Positions 1-8,556 of a DNA stretch of 64,000 nucleotides are shown piece by piece. Every line of letters begins with the position of its first letter. The stretch's first letter is position 1. Under the pieces are notes generated by a model. It was not told the origin of the DNA. It saw only the letters and a list, made by a program, of their open reading frames with translations, and searched no databases. The translations under genes and the position numbers were made by a program. This stretch comes from Microbacteriaceae bacterium VKM Ac-2855 (GTDB taxonomy: Bacteria; Actinomycetota; Actinomycetes; Actinomycetales; Microbacteriaceae), in contig JABMLG010000003.1 in the NCBI GenBank assembly GCA_013204985.1, positions 496,001 through 560,000 on the forward strand, read 5' to 3'.

Positions 1-73
1 CCAGTTCGGCCCAGTCGGCCCGAGGGATCTCGACGAACGGCGTCGGATGCGGATCGCGCGCGGACAGGGGCAT
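1..73 (-). CDS. coaA: Pantothenate kinase, N-terminal end only (cut by window edge)
   Basis: The complement reads from an ATG at 73 as MPLSARDPHPTPFVEIPRAD followed by WAEL, then leaves the window. The TPFVEI-R-DWAEL segment matches the N-terminus of actinobacterial type I pantothenate kinase, which phosphorylates pantothenate in the first step of coenzyme A synthesis. Only 24 codons are visible, so the kinase domain and its P-loop cannot be checked. It is divergent from glmS, and a TAGGCT box 8 bases before its ATG suggests a leaderless transcript. Identification rests on a short stretch and could be wrong. Confidence 0.6.
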   Translation of the reverse strand, partial: MPLSARDPHPTPFVEIPRADWAEL

Positions 74-81
74 GAGACAAC

Positions 82-87
82 AGCCTA
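82..87 (-). promoter_or_regulatory. Candidate -10 box for coaA
   Basis: On the minus strand TAGGCT stands 8 bases before the coaA ATG, leaving almost no 5' leader. It is back to back with the glmS -10 box at 131-136. No convincing -35 box is seen. Confidence 0.4.
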
Positions 88-130
88 GGGCCGCCCGGGA
101 GGGCGCTCAGGCAGCGCCGTCGCCGAAGGT

Positions 131-136
131 TAGGAT
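131..136 (+). promoter_or_regulatory. Candidate -10 box for leaderless glmS
   Basis: TAGGAT is followed by 7 bases and then the glmS ATG at 144. Transcription would start at or next to the A of the ATG. There is no room for a glmS ribozyme or other leader element. Confidence 0.5.
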
Positions 137-143
137 TCTCCTC

Positions 144-1991
144 ATGTGTGGAATCGTTGGATACGTCGGCGAGCGCGACAGCCTCGGCGTCCTTCTCGGT
201 GGTCTCAAGCGGCTCGAGTACCGGGGTTACGACTCCGCCGGCGTCGCGGTGATCGATGCGGATGGGCAGCTCGAGACGCGCAAGCGCGCGGGCAAGCTCA
301 AGGTGCTCGTGGAGGACCTGGAGGCGTACCCGCTGGCCGTCGGCACCACCGGCATCGGGCACACCCGCTGGGCGACGCACGGCGGCCCGACTGACCGCAA
401 CGCGCATCCGCACCTGGGTGATGACGGCAAGCTCGCCCTCATCCACAACGGCATCATCGAGAACTTCCAGCCTCTCAAGGAGGAGCTGCTCGCCGACGGC
501 TTCAGGTTCGAGAGCGAGACCGACACCGAGGTCGCCGCGCACCTGATCGGCCGGGAGTACCGCCGCACGCACGACCTCGTGCTGGCCTTCCAGACCGTCG
601 TGGCGCGCCTCGAGGGGGCGTTCACCCTGCTCGCTCTGCACCAGGACCAGCCCGGCGTGGTCGTCGGCGCCCGGCGCAACTCGCCGCTCGTGATCGGTCT
701 CGGCGACGGCGAGAACTTCCTCGGCTCGGACGTCGCCGCCTTCGTCGAGTACACCCGCAAGGCGGTCGCGATCGGGCAGGACCAGATCGTCACGATCACG
801 CCGCACGCCGTCACCGTCACCGACTTCTTCGGCAACGCGGTCGAGACGGAACCGTTCGACATCGCCTGGGACGCCGCCGCGGCGGAGAAGGGCGGCTGGT
901 CAAGCTTCATGGCGAAGGAGATCACCGAGGGCCCGGAAGCCGTCGCGAACACGCTCCGCGGTCGGCTGACCGATGGTGTGATCGCGATCCCTGAACTCGA
1001 AGGCCTCGACGAGATGCTCGCCGGCATCGATCGGATCACCGTGATCGCCTGCGGTACTGCGGCGTACTCGGGCATGGTCGCCAAGTACGCGATCGAGAAG
1101 TGGGCGCGGATCCCGGTCGAGGTCGAGCTCAGCCACGAGTTCCGCTACCGCGACCCGGTACTGACGGCGAAGACGCTCGTGATCTCGATCAGTCAGTCCG
1201 GCGAGACGATGGACACGCTGATGGCGGTCAAGTACGCGCGCGAAGCCGGTGCGAAGGCTCTGAGCGTCTGCAATACGCAGGGCGCGACGATCCCGCGCGA
1301 GTCGGATGCGGTGATCTACACCCACGCCGGTCCCGAGGTCGCGGTCGCCTCGACCAAGGCGTTCGTCGCTCAGATCGCGGCGCTGTACCTCTTCGGCCTG
1401 CACCTCGCGCGCATCCGCGGCACCCTCGACGCGGCCGAGATCGCCGCGCACGCCGCCGAACTGCACGCGATCCCCGCCAAGCTGTCGCAGGTCCTCGACG
1501 CGCAGCCCGCGATCGCCCAACTCGCCGGATGGATGGCCGACACCCGCGCCGTGCTCTTCCTCGGTCGCCACGTCGGGTTCCCGGTCGCTCTGGAAGGCGC
1601 CCTGAAGCTCAAGGAGCTCGCCTACATCCACGCGGAGGGCTTCGCGGCCGGCGAGCTCAAGCACGGCCCGATCGCGTTGATCGAGCCGGGCCAGGTGGTC
1701 TTCGTGATGGTGCCCAGCCCGATCGGCTCGTACGAGCTGCAGCGCAAGGTGATCTCGAACATCCAGGAGATCAAAGCGCGCGGCGCCCGGGTGATCGCGA
1801 TCGCCGAGCAGGGGGACACCGCGGCGATCCAGATCGCCGACGAGGTGATCCCGATTCCGCTGGCAGACCCGATGTTCGAGCCGCTGCTCGCGGTCACTCC
1901 GCTGCAGATGTTCGCGATGGAGCTCGCCACGGCCAAGGGCCTCGACGTGGACCAGCCGCGCAATCTCGCCAAGTCGGTCACGGTCGAGTAG
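144..1991 (+). CDS. glmS: Glutamine--fructose-6-phosphate aminotransferase (isomerizing)
   Basis: 615 aa, the usual length. It makes glucosamine-6-phosphate from fructose-6-phosphate and glutamine, the entry step to peptidoglycan and other amino sugars; cytoplasmic. The start is fixed by Cys directly after Met (CGIVGYVG), the N-terminal nucleophile freed when Met is removed. The glutaminase domain (about 1-240) has RGYDSAG near 28, HTRWATHGG near 74 and HNGIIEN near 99. Two SIS isomerase domains follow, with CGTAAYSG near 300 and ISQSGETMDT near 350, and the protein ends in the family's typical LAKSVTVE. A longer frame reaches upstream but would bury the nucleophile. It heads a run of plus-strand genes with acpS and alr. 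Confidence 0.97.
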   Translation: MCGIVGYVGERDSLGVLLGGLKRLEYRGYDSAGVAVIDADGQLETRKRAGKLKVLVEDLEAYPLAVGTTGIGHTRWATHGGPTDRNAHPHLGDDGKLALIHNGIIENFQPLKEELLADGFRFESETDTEVAAHLIGREYRRTHDLVLAFQTVVARLEGAFTLLALHQDQPGVVVGARRNSPLVIGLGDGENFLGSDVAAFVEYTRKAVAIGQDQIVTITPHAVTVTDFFGNAVETEPFDIAWDAAAAEKGGWSSFMAKEITEGPEAVANTLRGRLTDGVIAIPELEGLDEMLAGIDRITVIACGTAAYSGMVAKYAIEKWARIPVEVELSHEFRYRDPVLTAKTLVISISQSGETMDTLMAVKYAREAGAKALSVCNTQGATIPRESDAVIYTHAGPEVAVASTKAFVAQIAALYLFGLHLARIRGTLDAAEIAAHAAELHAIPAKLSQVLDAQPAIAQLAGWMADTRAVLFLGRHVGFPVALEGALKLKELAYIHAEGFAAGELKHGPIALIEPGQVVFVMVPSPIGSYELQRKVISNIQEIKARGARVIAIAEQGDTAAIQIADEVIPIPLADPMFEPLLAVTPLQMFAMELATAKGLDVDQPRNLAKSVTVE

Positions 1992-2019
1992 GCATGCGGA
2001 TGAGCGCCGCGGTGCGGTC

Positions 2020-2370
2020 GTGATCGTGGGTATCGGCGTGGACGTGGTCGATCTGGCCCGATTCGAGCGTGCGGTGTCGCGCACCCCGCGACTGGTGGAG
2101 CGCTTGTTCGCTCCGAGCGAACGCGGGCTGCCCGTGCCGTCCTTGGCGGGTCGCTTCGCGGCCAAAGAAGCGCTGATCAAGGCGCTGGGCGATTCGCACG
2201 GGGTGACCTGGCACGACATGGTGATCGCGAAGGATGCACTGGGCAACCCGTCGTTCGAGTTGACCGGGCGCGCCCGCGAGGTGGCGGATTCTCGCGGCAT
2301 CGCGACCGTGCACGTCTCGATGACGCACGATGCGGGTGTCGCGTGCGCCTTCGTGGTGGCCGAGTCATGA
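2020..2370 (+). CDS. acpS: Holo-[acyl-carrier-protein] synthase
   Basis: 116 aa with a GTG start 28 bases after glmS. It transfers 4'-phosphopantetheine from coenzyme A to the acyl carrier protein serine, activating it for fatty acid synthesis. The two family signatures are present: GVDVVDLARF with the Mg-binding Asp8, and FAAKEALIKALG from about residue 46 with the conserved Glu. The length is usual for bacterial AcpS. The stop overlaps the alr start in ATGA, so translation is probably coupled. Confidence 0.95.
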   Translation: MIVGIGVDVVDLARFERAVSRTPRLVERLFAPSERGLPVPSLAGRFAAKEALIKALGDSHGVTWHDMVIAKDALGNPSFELTGRAREVADSRGIATVHVSMTHDAGVACAFVVAES

Positions 2371-3482
2371 GCGGCTTCCGCGAGGCCGTCATCGACACGG
2401 CGGCGATCGCTGCGAACGTCGCCCGGTTGCGCGAGCTGACCGGAGCGAGTCGGTTGATGGCCGTGGTCAAAGCCGGCGGCTACGGCCACGGTGCGCTCGC
2501 GGCGGCGAACGCGGCGCTGGCCGGCGGGGCCGATTGGCTCGGAACCGCCGACCTGCGCGAGGCCGTGGCGCTGCGCGAGGCCGGCGTCTCCGCTCCGCTG
2601 CTGTGCTGGTTGCACGATCCTGCCGAGACCTTCGATGCGGCGCTCGAGCACGGCATCGACGTCGCGGTCTCCTCTCTGGCACAGGTGGCCGCCGTCGCCC
2701 AGGCGGCGGAGGATCGCGGCTCGCGCGCATCCGTGCAGCTGAAGCTCGAGACCGGGCTGAGCCGCAACGGAGCCTCCGAATCGGAGTGGCCCACTCTGTT
2801 CGCCGCGGTCGCGCGCCAGGTCGAACGTGGCACGCTGCAGGTCACCGGGCTGTTCTCGCACGTCTCGAACGCCTCGAGGGACGACGACCTCGCCGCGGTG
2901 GCCCTCTTCGACCGCGGCATCGCCCTCGCCGCCGGGCACGGTATCGAGCCGGAGCTGCTGCACATCGCCGCGACGGCGGCGGCCCTGCGGGTACCGGAAG
3001 CGCGCTACTCGATGGTGCGCGTCGGCATCGGCATCTACGGCATCTCGCCCTTCGATGACGAGACCGCCCTCGAACTCGGCCTGGTGCCCGCCATGACCCT
3101 GCGCGGAAGCGTGGCCGGAGTCCGCCGCGTTCCGGCGGGTACCGGGGTCAGCTACGACTACACCTACCGCACGGGCGCGGAGACGACGCTCGCGCTGGTT
3201 CCGCTCGGGTACGCCGAGGGCATCCCGCGCGCCGCGTCCGGCACGGCCGAGGTCCTCATCCGCGGTCGCCGATACCGGATCGCAGGACGGGTGGCCATGG
3301 ACCAGTTCGTGGTCGACGTCGGCGACGATCCCGTAGAGACGGGGGACGAGGTGGTGCTCTGGGGCGACCCGACCACGGGTGCGCCCAGCGCCGAGGATTG
3401 GGCACGCTGGTGCGGCACGATCAACTACGAGATGCTCACCCGGGTCGGTCCGCGGGTGACCCGGGTGCACGTCGATGGTTGA
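2367..3482 (+). CDS. alr: Alanine racemase
   Basis: 371 aa PLP enzyme converting L-alanine to D-alanine for peptidoglycan. The PLP-lysine site is VVKAGGYGHG at 33-42 (Lys35), a variant of the common VVKANAYGHG. The second catalytic residue, a Tyr from the C-terminal beta domain, lies in the GVSYDYTYRT segment near 265. The ATG at 2367 overlaps the acpS stop. A start 8 codons upstream is possible but would lie inside acpS and lacks a better ribosome binding site. The 3' end overlaps tsaE by 8 bases, so acpS-alr-tsaE form a tight operon. Confidence 0.96.
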   Translation: MSGFREAVIDTAAIAANVARLRELTGASRLMAVVKAGGYGHGALAAANAALAGGADWLGTADLREAVALREAGVSAPLLCWLHDPAETFDAALEHGIDVAVSSLAQVAAVAQAAEDRGSRASVQLKLETGLSRNGASESEWPTLFAAVARQVERGTLQVTGLFSHVSNASRDDDLAAVALFDRGIALAAGHGIEPELLHIAATAAALRVPEARYSMVRVGIGIYGISPFDDETALELGLVPAMTLRGSVAGVRRVPAGTGVSYDYTYRTGAETTLALVPLGYAEGIPRAASGTAEVLIRGRRYRIAGRVAMDQFVVDVGDDPVETGDEVVLWGDPTTGAPSAEDWARWCGTINYEMLTRVGPRVTRVHVDG

Positions 3483-3981
3483 GTACCCGGCCGAGCTGCG
3501 CGATCGGGCGGCACTCGGAGAGTTCGACGCGACGGTCGCCGATCCCGACGCCATGGAGGCGCTGGGCCGCCGGGTCGGCAGCCTGCTCCGCGCGGGCGAC
3601 CTCCTGGTGCTGACCGGGCCGCTGGGTGCGGGCAAGACCACCTTCACGCGCGGCCTCGGGCTCGGGATGAACGTACGCGGCCCCGCGACCAGCCCGACCT
3701 TCGTGATCGCGCGCACCCATCCGCCGCTCGGCGACGGCCCGCCGCTGGTGCACGTCGACGCCTACCGGCTGGGGTCCGCCCTCGAGTTGGACGACCTCGA
3801 CATCGACTTCGCCGGATCCGTCGTCGTGGTGGAGTGGGGTGCTGGGATGCTGGACGGCGTCGCCTCCTCGTGGCTCGACGTGACGATCGAGCGGCCCACC
3901 GGGGCCGGCGACGACACGGTCGAGGGCGAGGAGCCCATCGAGCCGCGGCGGGTGCGCGTGCGTGGAACAGGCTGGGCCTGA
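3475..3981 (+). CDS. tsaE: tRNA threonylcarbamoyladenosine biosynthesis ATPase TsaE
   Basis: 168 aa P-loop ATPase that works with TsaB and TsaD to make t6A37 in ANN-decoding tRNAs. The Walker A motif GPLGAGKTT is at 48-56, SPTFVIARTH at 73-82, HVDAYRLG near 93-100, and VVVVEWGAG near 117. The sequence after about residue 135 is acidic and weakly conserved. The ATG lies within the end of alr. Placement before tsaB-rimI-tsaD is the usual actinobacterial order. Confidence 0.95.
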   Translation: MVEYPAELRDRAALGEFDATVADPDAMEALGRRVGSLLRAGDLLVLTGPLGAGKTTFTRGLGLGMNVRGPATSPTFVIARTHPPLGDGPPLVHVDAYRLGSALELDDLDIDFAGSVVVVEWGAGMLDGVASSWLDVTIERPTGAGDDTVEGEEPIEPRRVRVRGTGWA

Positions 3982-4012
3982 GCCGTCGTTCGTGCGGGTC
4001 GCCGCCGTTGCG

Positions 4013-4018
4013 TACCCT
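4013..4018 (+). promoter_or_regulatory. Candidate -10 box for leaderless tsaB
   Basis: TACCCT is followed by 7 bases and the GTG of tsaB. It would give an internal promoter within the operon, just after tsaE. No clear -35 box is seen. Confidence 0.4.
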
Positions 4019-4025
4019 TGACACC

Positions 4026-4646
4026 GTGCTCCTCGCGATCGATACCTCCGCCGGAACCGCCGTCGCGGTCGTCGATCTCGACGGCGAGGTGCGCAGCGAG
4101 CGGTTCGAGACGGACACGATGCGGCATGCCGAGGTCGTCGGTCTGCTGATCGTCGAGGCCCTCGAGAGCGCCGGATGCACGCCGGGCGACATCAGCACGG
4201 TCGCCGTGGGAATGGGCCCGGGGCCCTTCACCGGCCTGCGCGTCGGCATCGCCGCGGCCCGAGCGTTCGCCTTCGGCCGCGGCATCCCCACACGGCCCGT
4301 CGTCTCGCACGACGCGATCGCGCTCGACGCGCTCGAGCACGGGCACGCGGCCGATCTGCTCGTCGTGTCGGATGCGCGGCGGCGCGAGCTCTACTGGAGC
4401 GCGTACGCCGGGATGGACGACGCCGGTCTGCCGGTGCGCCTCGACGGGCCGGGCCTGGCCATGCCCGCCGAGCTGCCGCATCCGCAGCTGCCGCGCCTGG
4501 TCGCCGAGTCGGTGTCGGCCGGACATCTGGGCCGGGTCGCCGCTCGCTCCATCGCCGCCGGTCGCGCCGCCGCGGCCGACGAGCCGCTGTATCTGCGCTC
4601 GCCCGACGTCACCCTCTCGGCCGGCCCGAAACGGGTGACCGGATGA
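4026..4646 (+). CDS. tsaB: tRNA threonylcarbamoyladenosine biosynthesis protein TsaB
   Basis: 206 aa. TsaB is the inactive ASKHA paralog that dimerises with TsaD in t6A synthesis. The N-terminus VLLAIDTSAGTAVAVVD is the ATPase-fold beta hairpin, and VAVGMGPGPFTGLRVGIAAA near 60-80 is the family signature. The GTG start is chosen because it begins exactly at the conserved first strand. The open frame runs further upstream into tsaE without homology. The stop overlaps the rimI start in ATGA. Confidence 0.94.
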   Translation: MLLAIDTSAGTAVAVVDLDGEVRSERFETDTMRHAEVVGLLIVEALESAGCTPGDISTVAVGMGPGPFTGLRVGIAAARAFAFGRGIPTRPVVSHDAIALDALEHGHAADLLVVSDARRRELYWSAYAGMDDAGLPVRLDGPGLAMPAELPHPQLPRLVAESVSAGHLGRVAARSIAAGRAAAADEPLYLRSPDVTLSAGPKRVTG

Positions 4647-5137
4647 CCGCCTGGGAACTGCGTCGCGCGGTGATCGGCGATCTCGCGCAACTGATGCGCA
4701 TCGAGCACGACGTCTACCCCAGCGACGCCTGGTCGAAAGAGACGATGGCCGCCGAGCTGCGCGCACCGCACGGCTACTACGTCGTGGCGCATCCGGTCGG
4801 CGAGCCGTCGATCATCGACGGATACGCCGGGCTGCTGGCTCCGCGCGGCGCCGGCCAGGCGGATGTGCAGACGATGACCGTCGCGGCGCACGCGCGCCGC
4901 CGCGGGCTGGGACGGACCCTGCTGACCACCGTGCTCAACGAGGCCCGCCGACGCGGCGCCGAGGAGGTCTTCCTCGAGGTGCGGGCCGACAATCCGAACG
5001 CGCAGGCGCTGTACGAATCCGCGGGCTTCGTCACGATCGGCGTCCGCCGCGGTTACTACCAGCCCGATGACGTCGACGGCATCACCATGAAACTCGAGCT
5101 GGCCGCGCCAACAACGATCCTCGCGGAGGAATCATGA
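4643..5137 (+). CDS. rimI: Ribosomal-protein-alanine N-acetyltransferase RimI
   Basis: 164 aa GNAT-fold acetyltransferase that in characterised members acetylates the N-terminus of ribosomal protein S18. The acetyl-CoA loop is [10 protein letters not shown] at about 85-94, preceded by the [10 protein letters not shown] strand, and the late motif [13 protein letters not shown] is at 117-129. It is translationally coupled to tsaB upstream and tsaD downstream (both overlap by 4 bases). The substrate in this organism is inferred from the family and from linkage with tsaB and tsaD. Confidence 0.92.
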   Translation: MTAWELRRAVIGDLAQLMRIEHDVYPSDAWSKETMAAELRAPHGYYVVAHPVGEPSIIDGYAGLLAPRGAGQADVQTMTVAAHARRRGLGRTLLTTVLNEARRRGAEEVFLEVRADNPNAQALYESAGFVTIGVRRGYYQPDDVDGITMKLELAAPTTILAEES

Positions 5138-6201
5138 CCACCCCGCTCGTCCTCGGGATCGAGACCAGCTGCGACGAGACCGGCATCGGTATCGTGCGCG
5201 GCACCACCCTGCTGGCGAACACCATCGCCTCGTCGATGGAGGAGCACGCCCGGTACGGCGGCGTTGTGCCCGAGGTCGCCGCTCGCGCGCACCTCGAGGC
5301 ACTCGTACCCGCATTGCGGCAGGCGCTCGACGAGGCCGGGGTGACGTTGGCCGACATCGATGCGATCGCCGTCACGAGCGGTCCCGGGCTCTCCGGTGCG
5401 CTGATGGTCGGCGTCGGGGCGGCCAAGGCGCTCGCCGTCTCGCTCGGCGTGCCCATCTACGCGGTCAACCACCTCGTCGGTCACGTCGGTGCCGACATCC
5501 TGCGCGCCGACGGCAGCGAGGGCGCGCCGGTGCAGCTGCCGACGATCGCGTTGCTCGTCTCCGGCGGACACACTTCGCTGCTGCATGTGCGCGACCTCGT
5601 CTCCGATGTCGAGCTGCTTGGCGAGACGATCGACGACGCCGCGGGGGAGGCCTTCGACAAGGTCGCCCGGGTCCTCGGGCTGCCCTACCCCGGAGGCCCG
5701 CAGATCGACCGGGTCGCTGTCGACGGCGACCCGAAGGCGATCCGCTTCCCGCGCGGCCTCAGCCTGCCGAAGGACATGGCGAAGCACCGCTACGACTTCT
5801 CCTTCTCGGGCCTGAAGACGGCGGTGGCCCGCTGGGTCGAGCGGCGTCAGGACGAGGGCGAGCCGGTGCCGGTGGCGGATGTGGCCGCGAGCTTCCGCGA
5901 GGCGGTGGCGGATGTGCTGCTCACCAAGGCCGTCGCCGCGTGCGTCGATCTGGGCGTGCCGCGACTTCTGCTCGGCGGCGGCGTCGTCGCCAATGCGCGG
6001 GTGCGCGCGCTCGCGCAGGAACGCTGCGACGCTGCGGGCATCGAGCTGCGCATCCCGGCGCTGTCACTCTGCACCGATAACGGCGCGATGATCGCCGCGC
6101 TGGGCGCGCAGCTGATCGAGGCGGGCCACGCGCCGTCGACGTTGGATTTCGGTGCGGATTCGACCCTGCCGGTCACGCAGATCCAGGTAGGAGGCCGCTG
6201 A
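5134..6201 (+). CDS. tsaD: tRNA N6-adenosine threonylcarbamoyltransferase TsaD
   Basis: 355 aa catalytic subunit that moves the threonylcarbamoyl group onto A37 of tRNA. The N-terminal [14 protein letters not shown] is the Kae1/TsaD signature. His53 in the ARAHLEAL segment and the paired histidines of [10 protein letters not shown] are in place as the usual metal site. The nucleotide-binding VSGGHTSL follows, and [11 protein letters not shown] lies near the C-terminus. The length is normal. It overlaps the next gene by one base (TGATG). Confidence 0.97.
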   Translation: MTTPLVLGIETSCDETGIGIVRGTTLLANTIASSMEEHARYGGVVPEVAARAHLEALVPALRQALDEAGVTLADIDAIAVTSGPGLSGALMVGVGAAKALAVSLGVPIYAVNHLVGHVGADILRADGSEGAPVQLPTIALLVSGGHTSLLHVRDLVSDVELLGETIDDAAGEAFDKVARVLGLPYPGGPQIDRVAVDGDPKAIRFPRGLSLPKDMAKHRYDFSFSGLKTAVARWVERRQDEGEPVPVADVAASFREAVADVLLTKAVAACVDLGVPRLLLGGGVVANARVRALAQERCDAAGIELRIPALSLCTDNGAMIAALGAQLIEAGHAPSTLDFGADSTLPVTQIQVGGR

Positions 6202-6578
6202 TGAGCGACGACGCCACCCGGTACCCGCCGCCGAGCACACCGCCGAGCGCACCGCCGAGCGCACCGCCGAGCCCGTCGTCGGCAGAGGAGGGATGGCCGG
6301 CACCCGAGTCGGCCTTCGCCCCGGCACCCCTTCGAGCGCGCCTCAATCCGCTCGCCGTGCTCTCGCTCATCACCGGTATCCTCCTGCTCGCTCCGGCGGC
6401 GATCGTGCTCGGGCATGTGGGGATCGCGCAGCTGACGCGCCGCGGTGAGCGCGGCCGAGGTCTCGCCATCACCGGTCTGGTGCTCGGCTACCTCGGTACC
6501 GTGTTGCTGGTGGCCGCGTGGGTGCTCGTCTCGGCCTGGATCGCCGGACTGCGCAACGACGGTTTCCTCCCGGCCTGA
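6201..6578 (+). CDS. Small DUF4190-type membrane protein
   Basis: 125 aa. The first 45 residues are rich in Pro, Ser and Ala, with PPSAPPSAPPS repeats. They are followed by NPLAVLSLITGILLL and a second hydrophobic stretch, with GHVGIAQLTRRGERGRGLAITGLVLGY between and within the helices, which is the DUF4190 pattern. Two membrane helices (about 48-72 and 88-115) are predicted by eye. A strong TAGGAGG precedes the ATG by 7 bases and the gene is coupled to tsaD. Function unknown; similar proteins are common in actinobacteria, often with a disordered cytoplasmic N-terminus. Confidence 0.88.
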   Translation: MSDDATRYPPPSTPPSAPPSAPPSPSSAEEGWPAPESAFAPAPLRARLNPLAVLSLITGILLLAPAAIVLGHVGIAQLTRRGERGRGLAITGLVLGYLGTVLLVAAWVLVSAWIAGLRNDGFLPA

Positions 6579-6635
6579 ACGATACGAGCTGTGACACGCG
6601 GCGCTACGGGAGTGACCGCGGGGGAGCCTGATCGC

Positions 6636-6641
6636 TACACT
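6636..6641 (+). promoter_or_regulatory. Candidate -10 box for leaderless gene at 6649
   Basis: TACACT is followed by exactly 7 bases and the ATG at 6649. The hairpin-free 70-base gap after the previous gene supports a separate transcript. Confidence 0.5.
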
Positions 6642-6648
6642 CGGGAAA

Positions 6649-7176
6649 ATGAGTGACAGCACAGAGTCCACTGAGCCGGACCGTCCCGACGACAACACCC
6701 GCCCGCCCGCCCCGCCCGTTCCGCCGGTAGCGCCGCCGGCGGCTCCCACGCCGCCGCCGTCGTACAGCGCGCCGGCCGGAGCCACGCCGCCGCCGCCGTC
6801 GTACGGCAGCCCGTCCGCGTCGGAGCCGAACGCTCCCGCCGAGCCGGCCGCTCCCTATGGAGCGCCGAACGCCCCGTACGGAGCCGCGCCCTACGGCGCG
6901 ACGGCCACCGCACCCAAGACGCTCAGCCTGATCGGCATGATCGCGGGAATCCTCGGAATCGTGGTGTCGCTCTTCGGCGCCGGCTTCGGATTCATCTTCT
7001 CGGCCGCCGCGGTCGTGCTGGGATTCCTCGGGCGTTCGCGCGAGAAGCAGGCGAAGGGCTTCTGGCTCACGGCGATCATCACCGGATTCGTGGGCATCGT
7101 CATCTCGGTGATCGTGCTCGTGTTCGCGATCATCGTGTTCCTGGCGATCGCCGCGGACCCGAGCTACAACTACTGA
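6649..7176 (+). CDS. Proline-rich DUF4190-like membrane protein
   Basis: 175 aa. The first 85 residues are a low-complexity tail rich in Pro, Ala and Ser with PPPPSYG and PYGAPNAPYG elements. Two hydrophobic segments follow, about 92-125 (SLIGMIAGILGIVVSLFGAG) and 135-168, with a short basic loop RSREKQAKG between them. The arrangement resembles the preceding gene, and the two may be diverged paralogs. Function is not known. It converges on the methyltransferase gene with a 24-base gap. Confidence 0.85.
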   Translation: MSDSTESTEPDRPDDNTRPPAPPVPPVAPPAAPTPPPSYSAPAGATPPPPSYGSPSASEPNAPAEPAAPYGAPNAPYGAAPYGATATAPKTLSLIGMIAGILGIVVSLFGAGFGFIFSAAAVVLGFLGRSREKQAKGFWLTAIITGFVGIVISVIVLVFAIIVFLAIAADPSYNY

Positions 7177-7200
7177 TCCCAGCCGGCCGGGCCGCGTCGA

Positions 7201-8388
7201 TCACGACGTGCGCTCGGCCAGCAGGGCCCGGTGCCGCCCGGCGACCCGGGTGAGGAACAACACGGCGCTCTCCGGCCCCTTCAGGCCGAGCTTCTTGCGG
7301 AACAGCGCGGGGTCGGTGTCGACCCCGCGCTTCTTGATCTCCAGCGTGCCGATCCGTCGCGCTTTGAGCTCGCGAGCGAGCGTTCGCTCGTCGAGCGGGA
7401 ACTCCGCGAGCAGGTGGAAGCTGCGCATGAACGGCGACGTCACCGGATCGTCGCCGGTCAGATACGCGATGCCGGGCGAGAGCATCCGGGTACCCGTACG
7501 GCGAGCCAGTTCGCCGATCAGGCGGGCTCGGATCACCGCTCCGTCGGGTTCGTGCAGATAGGCGCCGCGCTCGCCGACCTCGGCGTCCTCGCTATCGGCA
7601 TCAGCTGTCAGCTCTGCCGCCCCGCTCGCGGAGAGCAGCAGGGCCGAACGGCGGATGCCGGGGCGCGCGACCGCACCGAACCACAGCCCCATCTCGACGA
7701 GGTCGCCGTCGACCGAGACCCACTGCGCCTCGGCTGCTGCGGGTATCAGCTCGCGGTCCAGACCAGGCCCGAGCTTCACGCCGGTCGGCATCCGCTCGGC
7801 CAACCCGAACGCGAAGTCGAGGCTCGGCGAATAGTCGGAGGGGTCCTCGAGCCGTCGGGTCTGGGTGTGACCGGCCGTCCGACGCGCCGGATCGAGGAAA
7901 ACGCCGTCGTAGCCCCCGAGATCGAAGGTGGTGGCGTCGGCGTGCACGGCGCTCGCCTGCTCGAACGGAGCGAGGTTGAAGCTCGCGAGGGTCGCCGTGA
8001 TCTCGTCCGCATCGACCGCGGTCACCTCGAGATCGATCGCCGCCATCGCGAGGGCGTCGCCGCCGATGCCCGAGCCGAGGTCGGCGATCCGGCTCAGGCC
8101 CGCTCGCTGGAAGCGGCCGGCGTGAGCCGCCGCGACGCGCAGACGCGTCGCCTGTTCGAGCCCGGCATCCGTGAACAGCATCGAACGGGCGAAGTCGCCG
8201 AACTTCGCCGCGGCCTTCTGGCGCAGACGTGCCTGCGTCAACACGGCGGCGACCAGACCGGGGGAGTGACCGTGCCCGCGGAGGCGGGACACTGCCGAGA
8301 CCAGGCCCGCGGAGTCGTAACCGTCGAGCGAATCGAGCAGTCGCAGCCCCTCGGGCGAGAGGAGTTCGACGAGTTCCGAGCGGTGCAT
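7201..8388 (-). CDS. Class I SAM-dependent methyltransferase with THUMP-like C-terminal domain
   Basis: 395 aa. The SAM-binding motif I is IADLGSGIGGDALAMA near 100-115, followed by the acidic VTAVDADE. FLDPARR near 162 fills the usual catalytic-strand position. The C-terminal third, with RMLSPGIAYLTGD and LEIKKRGVDTDPALFRKKL, matches the THUMP-like domain found in a family of presumed RNA methyltransferases. The substrate is unknown. The ATG is preceded by TAGCGT at 6 bases, so a leaderless transcript is likely. It is divergent from groES. Confidence 0.87.
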   Translation of the reverse strand: MHRSELVELLSPEGLRLLDSLDGYDSAGLVSAVSRLRGHGHSPGLVAAVLTQARLRQKAAAKFGDFARSMLFTDAGLEQATRLRVAAAHAGRFQRAGLSRIADLGSGIGGDALAMAAIDLEVTAVDADEITATLASFNLAPFEQASAVHADATTFDLGGYDGVFLDPARRTAGHTQTRRLEDPSDYSPSLDFAFGLAERMPTGVKLGPGLDRELIPAAAEAQWVSVDGDLVEMGLWFGAVARPGIRRSALLLSASGAAELTADADSEDAEVGERGAYLHEPDGAVIRARLIGELARRTGTRMLSPGIAYLTGDDPVTSPFMRSFHLLAEFPLDERTLARELKARRIGTLEIKKRGVDTDPALFRKKLGLKGPESAVLFLTRVAGRHRALLAERTS

Positions 8389-8394
8389 CCGACA

Positions 8395-8400
8395 ACGCTA
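8395..8400 (-). promoter_or_regulatory. Candidate -10 box for leaderless methyltransferase gene
   Basis: TAGCGT on the minus strand is 6 bases before the ATG at 8388. It faces away from the groES promoter about 60 bases downstream. Confidence 0.4.
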
Positions 8401-8424
8401 CCGCCCGGCTCCGACCGGTGCGCT

Positions 8425-8451
8425 CTGGCACTCGCATTGCACGAGTGCCAG
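8425..8451. promoter_or_regulatory. Upstream CIRCE-like operator (HrcA site) overlapping the groES -35 box
   Basis: A perfect inverted repeat CTGGCACTC-N9-GAGTGCCAG. It has the length and spacing of CIRCE (TTAGCACTC-N9-GAGTGCTAA), with two symmetric changes per arm. The putative -35 TTGCAC (8438-8443) lies inside it, so repressor binding would block RNA polymerase. Confidence 0.8.
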
Positions 8452-8466
8452 GAAGGGCCCTAGACT
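8438..8466 (+). promoter_or_regulatory. groES promoter
   Basis: TTGCAC at 8438-8443, a 17-base spacer, and TAGACT at 8461-8466 make a well-spaced housekeeping-type promoter. It lies between and within two CIRCE sites. The leader to the GTG would be about 85 bases. Confidence 0.7.
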
Positions 8467-8470
8467 CGTT

Positions 8471-8497
8471 TTAGCACTCTCGGAGGGGGTGTGCTAA
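8471..8497. promoter_or_regulatory. Downstream CIRCE operator (HrcA site) of groES
   Basis: TTAGCACTC-N9-GTGTGCTAA differs from the CIRCE consensus by a single base. It starts 4 bases after the -10 box, at the expected transcription start, the classic place for HrcA repression of chaperonin genes. Confidence 0.92.
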
Positions 8498-8556
8498 CCG
8501 CCACTCGGCGGTGCCGACTCCTTCGAACCCCATCGTCGTCAAGAAAGAGGTCAACC

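Noticed and set aside
900-3716. A 938-codon minus-strand frame opposite glmS, acpS and alr
   Set aside because: Antisense to three certain genes, with composition typical of a complementary-strand artefact.
8515-8545. tRNA-like TTCGAACCCC segment before groES
   Set aside because: No acceptor, D or anticodon arm could be folded around it.
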